A stretch of DNA of 64,000 nt from Hyphomonas sp. CY54-11-8. Lineage in GTDB: Bacteria > Pseudomonadota > Alphaproteobacteria > Caulobacterales > Hyphomonadaceae. Position 1 is the stretch's first letter. Each line of letters opens with the position of its first letter. The position numbers and the translations under genes are program-made. The DNA is taken from the NCBI RefSeq assembly GCF_000682735.1, contig NZ_AWFD01000007.1, positions 1 to 64,000 of the forward strand, given 5' to 3'. Below are positions 16,939 through 25,634 of the stretch, piece after piece. The notes beneath the pieces were generated by a model that saw nothing but the letters and a program-made list of their open reading frames with translations, had not been told where the DNA came from and searched no databases.

Positions 16939-17706
16939 ATGAGTACACTCAGATTTGCCTTTTTCGCTTCCAAGCGCCCAGAAGCCCAGTCTGCCCTGCC
17001 CACGCTCGTCCAGCGCTACGGACAGCACAGCGAGGCTGATGCCGACGTGATTGTCGCGCTGGGTGGGGATGGCGCGATGCTGGATTCGCTGCGCCGCCGC
17101 TTTGGGGATTCCAAACCCGTCTATGGGATGAACCGGGGCACAATCGGCTTCCTTATGAACGAATACAAGGAAGATGACCTGATTGAGCGCGTAAACGCGG
17201 CAGAACGGGCCCAGATCATACCGCTCAGCATGGTGGCAACGGATATCCACGGGCAGGAACATACGGCTCTTGCGATCAATGAAGTGTCGCTGTTCCGCGA
17301 AACGGCCCAGACGGCCCGCCTGCGCATCACGGTGGATGGCAAGGTTCGCATGGAGGAACTCTCCTGCGACGGCGTCATGGTTGCCACGCCTGCAGGCTCG
17401 ACTGCCTACAATCTCTCGGCCCATGGCCCGATCCTACCGATTGGGGCGAACCTGCTGGCCCTCACCCCTGTTAGTGCATTCCGCCCCCGCCGCTGGCGCG
17501 GCGCGCTCCTTCGTCATGATGCAAAAGTCACGATCGAGGTCATCGCACCGGATCGCCGGCCGGTTGCCGGCGCCGCCGACAATCAGGAAGTTCGCGACAT
17601 TGCAACCGTGCGGGTGGAAGCTGATCGCAGCAAACGGCTTACGATGCTTTTCGATCCCGGCCACGCCCTCGACGAGAGAATTCTCCGGGAGCAGTTCGGC
17701 TTCTGA
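16939..17706 (+). CDS. nadK: NAD kinase
   Basis: A 255-residue ATP-NAD kinase that makes NADP. GGDGAML at 42-48, the YGMNRGTIGFLMN loop, NEVSLFRE and SCDGVMVATPAGSTAYNLSAHGP are all diagnostic. Start choice: ATG at 16939 gives MSTLRFAFFASKRPEAQ, matching relatives; an ATG 9 nt upstream and a TTG at 16903 are alternatives. An HPt-domain gene follows after a 55-bp gap. Confidence 0.94.
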   Translation: MSTLRFAFFASKRPEAQSALPTLVQRYGQHSEADADVIVALGGDGAMLDSLRRRFGDSKPVYGMNRGTIGFLMNEYKEDDLIERVNAAERAQIIPLSMVATDIHGQEHTALAINEVSLFRETAQTARLRITVDGKVRMEELSCDGVMVATPAGSTAYNLSAHGPILPIGANLLALTPVSAFRPRRWRGALLRHDAKVTIEVIAPDRRPVAGAADNQEVRDIATVRVEADRSKRLTMLFDPGHALDERILREQFGF

Positions 17707-17761
17707 TTTCCTAGGACATTTTTAAGGCTTGGGCGGCTTATTGAGCGCTCAGGAGTGCCCA

Positions 17762-18343
17762 ATGTTCAAGAATCTGCTGACCGCCCTGCCGACCCGGCGC
17801 AAATCGACAACTGCCACCACCGCCGAAGTCACCATCGACATCAGCCGCGTGATCAAACCATCCGAACCGGTCCAGGCCATCGAGACTTCAGATTCTTCAG
17901 AAGCATCCTTCGAGACGCACGATCCGAATCTCCTCGGGACCGAAATTCTCGGCAGTCTTGCCGAAGATGCCGTAGACTCGCTTTCCAGCCAGTTCGAAAC
18001 ATGGATGCGGGGAGATCTCGACGAGCTGGTCCGCGCATGGGGCGTGGCGCGTGAAACGGGCGCCACGTCGGAAGACTACCGCGCCGTCTTTACCGCGGCC
18101 CACAACATCAAGGGCGCCGCGAACTCGTACGGATATCCGGCCATTGCACGGCTTTGCGGGTCCCTGAGCCGCCTTCTTGGCGACACAAAGCCCGGTGAGA
18201 ACGCCGCCCTCATCAATCTTCATGTTGAAGCCTGCCGTGCCGCCTTCAATTCGATTGGCCAGGGCAGCGATGGCCAGTCCATCGCCGATGCCGTCTGTGA
18301 AGCGCTTGAAGCGCGTGTGGCGTTGAAAATCGAAAGCGCCTGA
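17762..18343 (+). CDS. HPt-domain phosphotransfer protein
   Basis: A 193-residue protein whose C-terminal half (about 75-180) is a histidine phosphotransfer four-helix domain: TAAHNIKGAANSYGYPAIARLC places the phospho-acceptor at His114. The first 70 residues are Ser/Thr-rich and look disordered. AGGAG lies 7 nt before the ATG. No kinase or response regulator is next to it, so its partner is unknown. In Caulobacter-like bacteria an HPt (ChpT or an orphan HPt) relays to cell-cycle regulators, but this protein does not look like ChpT. Confidence 0.82.
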   Translation: MFKNLLTALPTRRKSTTATTAEVTIDISRVIKPSEPVQAIETSDSSEASFETHDPNLLGTEILGSLAEDAVDSLSSQFETWMRGDLDELVRAWGVARETGATSEDYRAVFTAAHNIKGAANSYGYPAIARLCGSLSRLLGDTKPGENAALINLHVEACRAAFNSIGQGSDGQSIADAVCEALEARVALKIESA

Positions 18344-18348
18344 GCGCT

Positions 18349-19227
18349 TCAGGCAGCCTCAGCCAGCAATTCCTCTGCGTCCAGGAACTCACGGATGATG
18401 TCTGCGGTTTCGGCAGCTCGGGACACCAGGAACAGGTGTCCGCCCCCTTCAATAACATGCAGGCGCGAGTTCGGCAGGCCCAGCTTCAGGATATGCCCGT
18501 TCGCCACCGGCACGATCGTATCTTCGTCACCCATGATGACCAGCGATGGCATCTTCAGGAAACGGATGAACGGCAGGCTGGACCAACCAACGAAAGCCAG
18601 AAGCTGGTAAAAGTATCCGCGCGGATGCGGCGGCAGCAGATTGTCAATGTGCCTGCCAACTTCTCCGTCTACGGCATCACCATACAATGAGCTAAAACTG
18701 TCACGCATGAATTCGGGATCGGTGTAACGCCGCGCGTCCACCATCTTGGACAGCGACTTCGGACGTCCCGGGACCATCGTCATGCCGGCGCTGGTCGCAC
18801 ACAGGATCAACTTGCCGACACGGTTGCGGTACTGGAAGGCGAACTGCTGGGCGAGCGCCCCACCCCACGACACGCCCATCACATCGACGGCATCGATATG
18901 GAACTGGTCCAGCAGCTTACGCGCCCAGCGGGCGAGCATCCACGGCCTGTAAGGCCATTGCGTCACCGGGCTCTTGCCGACACCCGGTACGTCGAACGTG
19001 ATGATGTCGCGGTCCGGAAACATGTCGCCCAGACCTTGGGTCAGCTCGAGGTTTGCTCCAATACCATTGAAGAACAACAGCGGCAGGTTGTCGTTTGCCA
19101 GCTTTGCCGGCCAGAACGCTGTCCGCAGCTGAATGCCATCGACATCCTGCATCGTGATTTGTGGGCGTGGTTCCGGCATGCCTGACACTTTCTTTGTTTT
19201 TTCGCCCGGACTATTCGTCGAAGACAT
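18349..19227 (-). CDS. phaZ: Medium-chain-length poly(3-hydroxyalkanoate) depolymerase-like hydrolase
   Basis: A 292-residue alpha/beta hydrolase resembling the intracellular mcl-PHA depolymerase of pseudomonads. LLFFNGIGANLELTQ, FDVPGVGKS, the nucleophile elbow GVSWGGALAQQFA (Ser120), MGDEDTIVP (Asp) and GGGHLFLVSR (His) match that family block by block. It mobilises 3-hydroxyacids from intracellular granules. The ATG at 19227 overlaps the phaC 3' end by 17 nt; an internal ATG at 19179 is an alternative as no strong ribosome-binding site is seen for either. It is co-transcribed with phaC. Confidence 0.85.
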   Translation of the reverse strand: MSSTNSPGEKTKKVSGMPEPRPQITMQDVDGIQLRTAFWPAKLANDNLPLLFFNGIGANLELTQGLGDMFPDRDIITFDVPGVGKSPVTQWPYRPWMLARWARKLLDQFHIDAVDVMGVSWGGALAQQFAFQYRNRVGKLILCATSAGMTMVPGRPKSLSKMVDARRYTDPEFMRDSFSSLYGDAVDGEVGRHIDNLLPPHPRGYFYQLLAFVGWSSLPFIRFLKMPSLVIMGDEDTIVPVANGHILKLGLPNSRLHVIEGGGHLFLVSRAAETADIIREFLDAEELLAEAA

Positions 19228-20899
19228 AACGGCCCGGTGCCGGGTAAAGAGGCTGGAAAGACTCGTTCCCGCAAGTCTTTGGCGCAGCTTTAACTGTACC
19301 CGAGCGCGCCTTTAGCCATTCGCCCCAGACGGGCCACCAACTACCGGCTTCTTCTGCCGCACCAGCGGCCCACTCATCCGCAGTCGGCGCAATTGTCGAG
19401 TTGCGGAACATTTTCGCCTTCGGGTTTCCAGGGGGATTAAGAAGCGATTGAATATGCCCGCTCGAAGACAGGATGAACTCAATATTCTTCGACCCTAGCA
19501 GTCCTGCCGTGCGGTAACAGGCCTTCCACGGCGTGATATGGTCCGTCAGCCCGGCAACAATGAAGGCATCCGCCTTCACCTTCGACATGTCCAACATGTG
19601 CCCGGCCACTTCGAATTCACCCGGATGATCGAATGGCTGATTCAGCCCCATATCCAGATAATCAGAATGCAGCTGTGCCGGGAGGTTGGTGGAATCATTG
19701 TTCCAGTAGAGTACGTCAAACGGTGCTGGATCTTCACCCATCAGATAATTGTTGACGACATAATTCCAGATCAGGTCGTTTGGTCGCATCCACGCGAACA
19801 TGCGCGCGAGATCGTCGCCCTTCAGGATGCCCTTCTTCTTTGAATAAGCCCGCGCGATTTCGAGGCTGCCATCGGAAACGATCTGGCCAAGCTCGCTGTC
19901 TTCTTTCTGTGGATTCAGCACACAGACCATGAAGGTGATCGAATTGATTCGGTCATCACCCGCAGCGGCAAACAGGCTCGCGAGTGTCGCGGTCGTGATG
20001 CCGCCGGAACAGGCGCCTGAAACGTTGATCTTCTTCGACTTCGTCACCTGGCGGACGACTTCGCTCGCCTGGATCAGGCTATCGACATATTCCTGCATGC
20101 CCCAGTCGGCATTCTCGCGCTTCGGGTTTCGCCAGGACACAACAAATGTCTGTTGCTCCATGGCGAGCAGGAACTGGACCATGGACGTCGCCGGCGACAA
20201 GTCCATCGCATAATACTTGTTGATCTGAGGCGGAATGATCAGGATCGGCGTGCGGTGAACTTTCTCAGTTGTCGGCGCATACTGGATCAGCTCCAGCATC
20301 TCGTTCTTCCAAATCACCTGCCCTTCTGACACGGCGAGATTCTCGCCGACCTTGAAAGGCCGCTTGTCGACCTGGCTTGGCATGCCACCATTCTTCGTCA
20401 GGTCGCTATAGGCGTTCTTCAACCCCTTGAGCAGCGACAGCCCGCCGGAGTCGACCACACGCTTGGTGGCCGCCGGATTGCCGATCAGGGAGTTGGTCGG
20501 CGCCAGCGCGTCGGTGATCATACCCATGACGAACTTCGCCCGCGCATGCTCAAGTTCCGTCATCTTGAGATCGGCCACCCAGTCATTCAGGTGTTCCTGC
20601 GTCGCGAGATAAGCCTGCATGCCGCGCCGATAGAACGGGTTGTGCTCCCAGGCCGGATCGCGGAAGCGGCGGTCTTTCGGATCGGCCTTTCTCTGGGATT
20701 TGCCGAGCAGGATTGCGGCGTTTTCTTTCGCGATCTTCGAAGCGGATTTCGCGCTGGTAATCGGATTTGTCATCGTCGAGCGCAGCATCATCGCCACGGC
20801 GCCCAGCAATTCTTCCCGGTTGATCCCGCCCATGAGCGGGTTCAGCGCAAGCGTCGTCTCTGCTGCACTTCGGGCGATTTCATCCTTCGGCGTCGTCAT
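19211..20899 (-). CDS. phaC: Polyhydroxyalkanoate synthase, class II (mcl)-like
   Basis: A 562-residue PHA synthase that polymerises 3-hydroxyacyl-CoAs on the granule surface. The lipase-like box reads GACSGG (Cys297), with Asp453 in LTDHITPW and His482 in SSGHIQS. Several stretches (IIPPQINKYYAMDLSP, RMFAWMRPNDLIWNYVVNNYL, GSWWPVWGEWLKARSG) look like the Pseudomonas class II enzymes rather than class I, whose box is GYCVGG. I chose the ATG at 20899 because GGGAGG lies 6 nt upstream and the length matches Pseudomonas PhaC1; upstream ATGs at 20929 and 20974 lack ribosome-binding sites. Confidence 0.93.
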   Translation of the reverse strand: MTTPKDEIARSAAETTLALNPLMGGINREELLGAVAMMLRSTMTNPITSAKSASKIAKENAAILLGKSQRKADPKDRRFRDPAWEHNPFYRRGMQAYLATQEHLNDWVADLKMTELEHARAKFVMGMITDALAPTNSLIGNPAATKRVVDSGGLSLLKGLKNAYSDLTKNGGMPSQVDKRPFKVGENLAVSEGQVIWKNEMLELIQYAPTTEKVHRTPILIIPPQINKYYAMDLSPATSMVQFLLAMEQQTFVVSWRNPKRENADWGMQEYVDSLIQASEVVRQVTKSKKINVSGACSGGITTATLASLFAAAGDDRINSITFMVCVLNPQKEDSELGQIVSDGSLEIARAYSKKKGILKGDDLARMFAWMRPNDLIWNYVVNNYLMGEDPAPFDVLYWNNDSTNLPAQLHSDYLDMGLNQPFDHPGEFEVAGHMLDMSKVKADAFIVAGLTDHITPWKACYRTAGLLGSKNIEFILSSSGHIQSLLNPPGNPKAKMFRNSTIAPTADEWAAGAAEEAGSWWPVWGEWLKARSGTVKAAPKTCGNESFQPLYPAPGRYVFDE

Positions 20900-21056
20900 C
20901 AGTCCCTCCCCGAGACTGCCAGAGAGCATGTATTCGCCGCCCGCTGGCTTTTGTTTATCTTTTTTCTCTTTCATTGGAGGAAAGAGTTACTTGTAAACTT
21001 TGAAAGAAAATTCGTTCCATAGTCAGAATTACGTGTCAAACTCCGTCTTCAAACCG

Positions 21057-21689
21057 ATGAAGACACGCGATCGCATCCTCCATGTCAGCCTGCTTCTCTT
21101 CAATGAAGAAGGAGAGGCCCAGCAAACGGCTGTCGACATCTCGAATGCGCTGGGCATCAGCCCGGGCAATCTCTACTACCATTTCAAGGGCAAGGACGCG
21201 ATCATCCGGGCCTTGTTCGATGCCTTCGAGGAAGAGATGCGGGTCATCCTGCGCGGCTCCCGCGGACGGGTCACTTCGATTGAGGACAACTGGGTCTATC
21301 TCTACATCATCCTTGAAGAAATCTACGATTTTCGTTTCTTCTACCGCAACCTTGGCGTCCTGCTGGACCGGTATCCGGACCTTGCCAGCCGTTTCAGGTC
21401 TCTGGTTGCCGAGCAGCGCACCACGATCCACAATGTGCTGGCAGATCTGGGCAAGGCCGAAGTCCTGACTATCGACCCCCGACTAAGCGACGCCCTGACC
21501 GACCAGATCATGATGTCACTGACATTCTGGCTGGAAGCCGATGCGATGAACCGGTGCAACCTTGAAGGCGCAGCCCTGATCCACAAGACCGTGTTCCAGG
21601 TCATGTGCCTGATCGTGCCCTACATGGGCGAAAATGGTTTCGATGCCCTCTCACGCATGATCTCGCACTATGAAGCGAACAAGAAGTAG
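21057..21689 (+). CDS. phaD: PhaD-like TetR-family regulator of the PHA locus
   Basis: A 210-residue TetR-family protein. The N-terminal helix-turn-helix region MKTRDRILHVSLLLFNEEGE ... ISNALGISPGNLYYHFKGKD is close to the PhaD/PhaR activator-type regulator of mcl-PHA loci. The C-terminal ligand domain is all helical. It is transcribed away from phaC across a 157-bp gap that probably holds both promoters. The start at ATG 21057 is chosen from the family-like MKTRDRIL; GTG 21033 and TTG 21000 are in frame upstream, and none has a clear Shine-Dalgarno. Confidence 0.83.
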   Translation: MKTRDRILHVSLLLFNEEGEAQQTAVDISNALGISPGNLYYHFKGKDAIIRALFDAFEEEMRVILRGSRGRVTSIEDNWVYLYIILEEIYDFRFFYRNLGVLLDRYPDLASRFRSLVAEQRTTIHNVLADLGKAEVLTIDPRLSDALTDQIMMSLTFWLEADAMNRCNLEGAALIHKTVFQVMCLIVPYMGENGFDALSRMISHYEANKK

Positions 21690-21691
21690 CT

Positions 21692-21715
21692 GCAGGCGAC
21701 ACTTCAGCCGCCTGC
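21692..21715. terminator. Hairpin between convergent phaD-like and phasin genes
   Basis: A 7-bp GC-rich inverted repeat (21692-21698 / 21709-21715) with a 10-nt loop in the 41-bp gap between convergent genes. There is no good T tract on either side, so it is at best a weak terminator. Confidence 0.35.
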
Positions 21716-21730
21716 CTGACTATTCTGCTA

Positions 21731-22570
21731 TTACTTCTTCGCCAGCGCTTTGGCCTGCTTCACCCACTCATCGCGGATCACGCGGCCACGGGCACCGATC
21801 TTCGCGTCCAGCGCTTCAGCTTCGGCTTTCTTCATGGCGGCCAGCTGGGCAAAGCTGTAGATGCCTGCATCGTTCAGCTTTGTCACCATCGCCGGGCCAA
21901 CGCCAGTGATCTGCGAAAGATCGTCAGAAGCTTCCGGCGCAGCCACGGCGGCCTTCATGGCCTTGGAGGTCTTGTCGGCAGCCTTCTTCGCCGTCTTGGC
22001 TATGTCTGCACCGGTTTCACCGGCTACAGCTTCGATCTCGGCTGAAAGGCGCGCGATACGGGCCTTCAGGTCGACCTTGCTCAAGCGGTCTTTCGACTTG
22101 GCGACCGTCTCGGCCACTTCGTCTTCGAGCTTCTCGATCTTCGATGCGATTTTCGAGGTGCGTTCGCTCATCTGCTTCACGCCCAGCAGGTCGCGCATGC
22201 GCTCCATGCGTGCTTCGAACCGATCATAGGCTTCAGCCTGGAACTGGCGGGCCGCAGCGTTTGCTTTTGCAACGGACTTGGTCGCCTTGGTAACGCGTTC
22301 GTCGTCTGCGAAGCGGGCTTTCACGTCAGTCTCGATCTTTTCACCGCGCTTCACCAACTCTTCGAAGAGTTCGGTCGATTGCTTGTTGAACGTATTCGCG
22401 TTCGCAAGCGCGGTGTCATAGGCCTTGCCATAGGCGCCAACGCCGGCAAGCCAGATTTTGTGAGCCATCTCGGCCGATTGTGCCTCAATGGCCTTGCCGA
22501 CCTGCTCCGCCTTTACGCGAGCGTCGGATTTCTTTGCCTTCTTGGCTTTCGCTTTTTTGTCTTTAGCCAT
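21731..22570 (-). CDS. PHA granule-associated protein (phasin) with C-terminal helix-hairpin-helix-like domain
   Basis: A 279-residue protein. Residues about 1-25 are Lys/Ala-rich; about 30-130 form a PhaI/PhaF-type phasin domain (HKIWLAGVGAYGKAYD, FEELVKRGEKIE) that coats granules; 130-215 is a Lys/Ala/Glu-rich coiled-coil stretch. The last 60 residues (LSQITGVGPAMVTKLNDAGI) look like a helix-hairpin-helix (H3TH) nucleic-acid-binding module. PhaF of Pseudomonas also couples a phasin head to a DNA-binding tail, but with AAKP histone-like repeats, so this may be an analogous granule-to-nucleoid tether. The ATG at 22570 has AGGAG 8 nt upstream. Confidence 0.82.
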   Translation of the reverse strand: MAKDKKAKAKKAKKSDARVKAEQVGKAIEAQSAEMAHKIWLAGVGAYGKAYDTALANANTFNKQSTELFEELVKRGEKIETDVKARFADDERVTKATKSVAKANAAARQFQAEAYDRFEARMERMRDLLGVKQMSERTSKIASKIEKLEDEVAETVAKSKDRLSKVDLKARIARLSAEIEAVAGETGADIAKTAKKAADKTSKAMKAAVAAPEASDDLSQITGVGPAMVTKLNDAGIYSFAQLAAMKKAEAEALDAKIGARGRVIRDEWVKQAKALAKK

Positions 22571-22709
22571 GGGAAATTCTCCTGATGGGTTTGTCCATGG
22601 CGCCAAAGATAAGGAAAAAGTCTAGAATCCGCATACTAATCGCCATTGCCCTTGATTGGCGTGGCGCTGCGTCTCTATGAATGCCCCATCAGAAAGAGAG
22701 GATTTCAAC

Positions 22710-23414
22710 ATGAGCGCAGTCGACTACACCGTGGATGGCCAGACCTATGAAGGTTACTTTCTTGCCCCCGAAGGCAAGACGAACCTGCCTGTCGTGGCGA
22801 TCGCGCATGCCTGGGGCGGTCTTGGGGACAATGAGATCCAGAAAGCGGGCCGCGTCGTCAACGAACTTGGCTATGCCGCGTTCGCGATGGACGTTTATGG
22901 AAAGGGCAAGCGCGGCACGACCGTCGAGGAAAACCAGGCCCTGATGAACCCGCTGGTCGGCAATCGCGCCGAGCTGCAGAAGCGCCTCGCAGGCGGCCTT
23001 GCCGCAGCAAAAGCACAGCCGGGCGTGGACGCTTCCAAAGCTGCCGCCATCGGTTTCTGCTTCGGCGGCCTGTGCGTGCTTGATATGGCCCGTGCCGGCA
23101 TGGATCTGCTGGGTGTCGCCTCGTTCCACGGTCTGTTCAACCCGGCAGACAACATTCCCTCACCGAAGATCAGCACCAAGGTCCTGATCGAACATGGCTG
23201 GCTGGACCCAATGGCTCCGCCGGCGGACGTACTGGCCATTGCAAAGGAAATGAGCGACGCTGGTGCCGACTGGCAAATGCATGCCCACGGCCAGTCTTAT
23301 CACGCCTTCACAACCCTGGGCGCTAACAACATGGACATGGGCACGGTTTACAATGCCGATGCGGACCGGCGCAGCTTCGCCAGCCTCAAACTCTTTCTGG
23401 AAGAACTCTTCTAG
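22710..23414 (+). CDS. Dienelactone hydrolase family protein
   Basis: A 234-residue alpha/beta hydrolase of the dienelactone hydrolase family. The Cys-Asp-His triad is visible: Cys117 in GFCFGG, Asp166 in GWLDPMAP and His198 in QSYHAF. GAGAGGA precedes the ATG at 22710. Dienelactone hydrolases act in chloroaromatic degradation, but many homologues are general esterases and nothing nearby suggests an aromatic pathway. Its TAG shares the palindrome CTAG with the stop of the convergent phoB. Confidence 0.88.
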   Translation: MSAVDYTVDGQTYEGYFLAPEGKTNLPVVAIAHAWGGLGDNEIQKAGRVVNELGYAAFAMDVYGKGKRGTTVEENQALMNPLVGNRAELQKRLAGGLAAAKAQPGVDASKAAAIGFCFGGLCVLDMARAGMDLLGVASFHGLFNPADNIPSPKISTKVLIEHGWLDPMAPPADVLAIAKEMSDAGADWQMHAHGQSYHAFTTLGANNMDMGTVYNADADRRSFASLKLFLEELF

Positions 23415-24097
23415 TCAGCCCGGAGCGCATAGCCGGCAGAGCGGACAGTCCGTATCGGATCGTCACCCCCGCTCTGCCGGAGCGCCTTGCGCAGGCGCCC
23501 CACATGCACGTCCACTGTGCGCAGCTCGACATAGACGTCAGAGCCCCACACCGTATCGAGCAGCTGCTCGCGCGAGAACACCCGCCCCGGATGCTGCATG
23601 AAATAGTCGAGCAGCCGGAATTCCGTCGGTCCGAGATGGATATCGCTTCCATTGCGCATGACCCGGTGCTCGACACGGTCAATCTCAATATCGCCCACCA
23701 CCACTTTGTCATCCCGCAACCCCGGACGGATCCGGCGCAGGACAGCACGCACGCGCGCCATCAGCTCAGTGGTTGAAAACGGCTTGGTTACGTAATCGTC
23801 CGCACCCGTATCAAGACCGCGGATGCGGTCGCTTTCCTCGCCGCGCGCTGTTAGCATGATGATCGGAAGGTTCGGGTTCACCCCGCCGCTGCGCACCCGG
23901 CGGCAGACCTCGATGCCGCTGACTTTTGGCAGCATCCAGTCGAGCAATAGCAGGTCAGGCGCCCGCTCTTCCATCATCAGCAAGGCCTCTTCGCCATCAT
24001 GGGCAATGGCGACCTCATAATCCTCGCGCTTCAGATTGTATTGAAGCAGTTCCGAGACAGCGCTCTCGTCTTCTGCGATCAGCACGTAAGGTTTCAT
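23411..24097 (-). CDS. phoB: Phosphate regulon response regulator PhoB
   Basis: A 228-residue OmpR-type regulator. The receiver domain has Asp53 in LLLLDWMLP, with the acidic pair in IAEDE and the Lys of TKPFS. The C-terminal winged helix includes GPTEFRLLDYFMQHPGRVFSREQLLD and VDVHVGRLRKAL. The ATG at 24097 has AGGAG 7 nt upstream; longer frames run back into phoU. Last gene of pstCAB-phoU-phoB. The usual partner kinase phoR is not in the window. Confidence 0.96.
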   Translation of the reverse strand: MKPYVLIAEDESAVSELLQYNLKREDYEVAIAHDGEEALLMMEERAPDLLLLDWMLPKVSGIEVCRRVRSGGVNPNLPIIMLTARGEESDRIRGLDTGADDYVTKPFSTTELMARVRAVLRRIRPGLRDDKVVVGDIEIDRVEHRVMRNGSDIHLGPTEFRLLDYFMQHPGRVFSREQLLDTVWGSDVYVELRTVDVHVGRLRKALRQSGGDDPIRTVRSAGYALRAD

Positions 24098-24128
24098 GTC
24101 ATACTCCTGGCAAACACCGTTCGGGTGC

Positions 24129-24806
24129 TTAAAGTTTCGGGCGGTCCTGCTGCACCAGGTTTTCACCCGTGATCTGGAAGAAGACGAATTCGGCGATATT
24201 GGTACAGTGATCGCCGATCCGCTCAAGATTTTTCGCCATGAACAGCATATGCGCCCCATCGCTGATCGAACGCGGGTCTTCGATCATGTAGGTCAGCATC
24301 TCGCGGAACAGGGCGTTGTAGTGCTGGTCAATTTCATCGTCTGTTTCCCAGACAGCCTTTGCTTCAGCTGCATTACCGGATGCATAGGCGTTCAGCACTT
24401 GGTGCAATTGTCGCGATACCGGCCCCGCCATCCGGGCAACGCCGCTGCGCATGGCAGGAAAAACCGCTGCGTCCAGATTCAACGCGCGCTTGCCGATATT
24501 CTTGGACAGGTCGCCGATCCGCTCAAGTTCGCCGGAAACTTTCAGCGCCGCGAAGACAGAGCGCAGATCGTGCGCCATGGGCTGTCGCCGCGCGATCAGG
24601 CTGACAATCTGGCGCTCGACTTCAGCCTCCATCCGGTCGACCTGCGGATCACGCTCGATGACGTCGGCTGCGAGTTCCAGATCATTGTGAAGAACGGCCC
24701 GGCAGGAATCGACGATCATCTCCTCAACGATTCCGCCCATGCGTAGAATGTCTGCAGACAGACGTTCTAGTTCTTCGGTAAAGGCTGATACAATATGGTC
24801 TGACAT
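24129..24806 (-). CDS. phoU: Phosphate transport regulator PhoU
   Basis: A 225-residue all-helical protein with the two PhoU repeats (about 10-100 and 115-210; ERIGDLSKNIGKRAL and ERIGDHCTNIAEFVFF carry the metal-binding E/DxxxD-like patterns). It links PstB to PhoR and represses Pho signalling when phosphate is ample. It starts 6 nt after the pstB stop. Confidence 0.96.
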   Translation of the reverse strand: MSDHIVSAFTEELERLSADILRMGGIVEEMIVDSCRAVLHNDLELAADVIERDPQVDRMEAEVERQIVSLIARRQPMAHDLRSVFAALKVSGELERIGDLSKNIGKRALNLDAAVFPAMRSGVARMAGPVSRQLHQVLNAYASGNAAEAKAVWETDDEIDQHYNALFREMLTYMIEDPRSISDGAHMLFMAKNLERIGDHCTNIAEFVFFQITGENLVQQDRPKL

Positions 24807-24812
24807 GGCGTC

Positions 24813-25634
24813 TTATCCGAAACGTCCCGTGATATAGTCTTCAGTCCGGCGATCACGGGGACTTGTGAAAATCTGGTCTGTGTCACCCACTTCCACCAGG
24901 GCGCCGAGATGGAAGAAGGCCGTACGCTGAGAAACGCGCGCAGCCTGCTGCATGGAATGGGTCACGATGATGATGCAATAGCGCTTGCGCAAATCGTCGA
25001 TCAGCTCCTCGATGCGCGCCGTCGCGATCGGGTCGAGCGCGGAGCATGGCTCGTCCATAAGGATAACTTCAGGCCGCACGGCAATCGCGCGGGCAATACA
25101 GAGCCGCTGCTGCTGGCCGCCGGAAAGGCTGGTCCCGGCAAGATTGAGTCGGTCCTTCACTTCTTCCCAGAGACCCGCACGGCGGAGGCTCTTCTCCACG
25201 ATCTCGTCCATATCCTCGCGGCCTTGAGCAAGACCATGGATACGGGGACCATAAGCGATATTCTCATAGATCGACTTCGGGAATGGGTTCGGCTTCTGGA
25301 ACACCATGCCGACACGGGAACGCAACAGGACCGGATCGATGACCGGAGAGTTGATATCCTTCCCCTCCATCATGATCTCGCCTTCCACGCGGCAGCCTTC
25401 GATTGTGTCATTCATCCGGTTCAGGCACCGAAGGAAAGTGGACTTGCCGCAACCAGACGGCCCGATCAGCGCCGTGACAGACCGGTCGGCAATCTGGAGC
25501 GAGACATCGTAGATCGCCTGCTTCTCTCCGTAGAAGACATTGATGTTCCGGCACGACATGCGCACGGAGGTCTCCGGCGCGTCCGGCAGGACACCCTTCT
25601 CCATCGTCGTACCGTTCCCGAGGGTATCGTCCAT
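24813..25634 (-). CDS. pstB: Phosphate ABC transporter ATP-binding protein
   Basis: A 273-residue ATPase of the high-affinity phosphate importer. Walker [10 protein letters not shown], signature LSGGQQQR, Walker B VILMDEP and the switch His in IIIVTHSM are present, as is the PstB-specific [20 protein letters not shown] place the start at ATG 25634, which overlaps the pstA TGA (TGATG) and follows GGAG; an ATG two codons earlier is also possible. Confidence 0.97.
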   Translation of the reverse strand: MDDTLGNGTTMEKGVLPDAPETSVRMSCRNINVFYGEKQAIYDVSLQIADRSVTALIGPSGCGKSTFLRCLNRMNDTIEGCRVEGEIMMEGKDINSPVIDPVLLRSRVGMVFQKPNPFPKSIYENIAYGPRIHGLAQGREDMDEIVEKSLRRAGLWEEVKDRLNLAGTSLSGGQQQRLCIARAIAVRPEVILMDEPCSALDPIATARIEELIDDLRKRYCIIIVTHSMQQAARVSQRTAFFHLGALVEVGDTDQIFTSPRDRRTEDYITGRFG

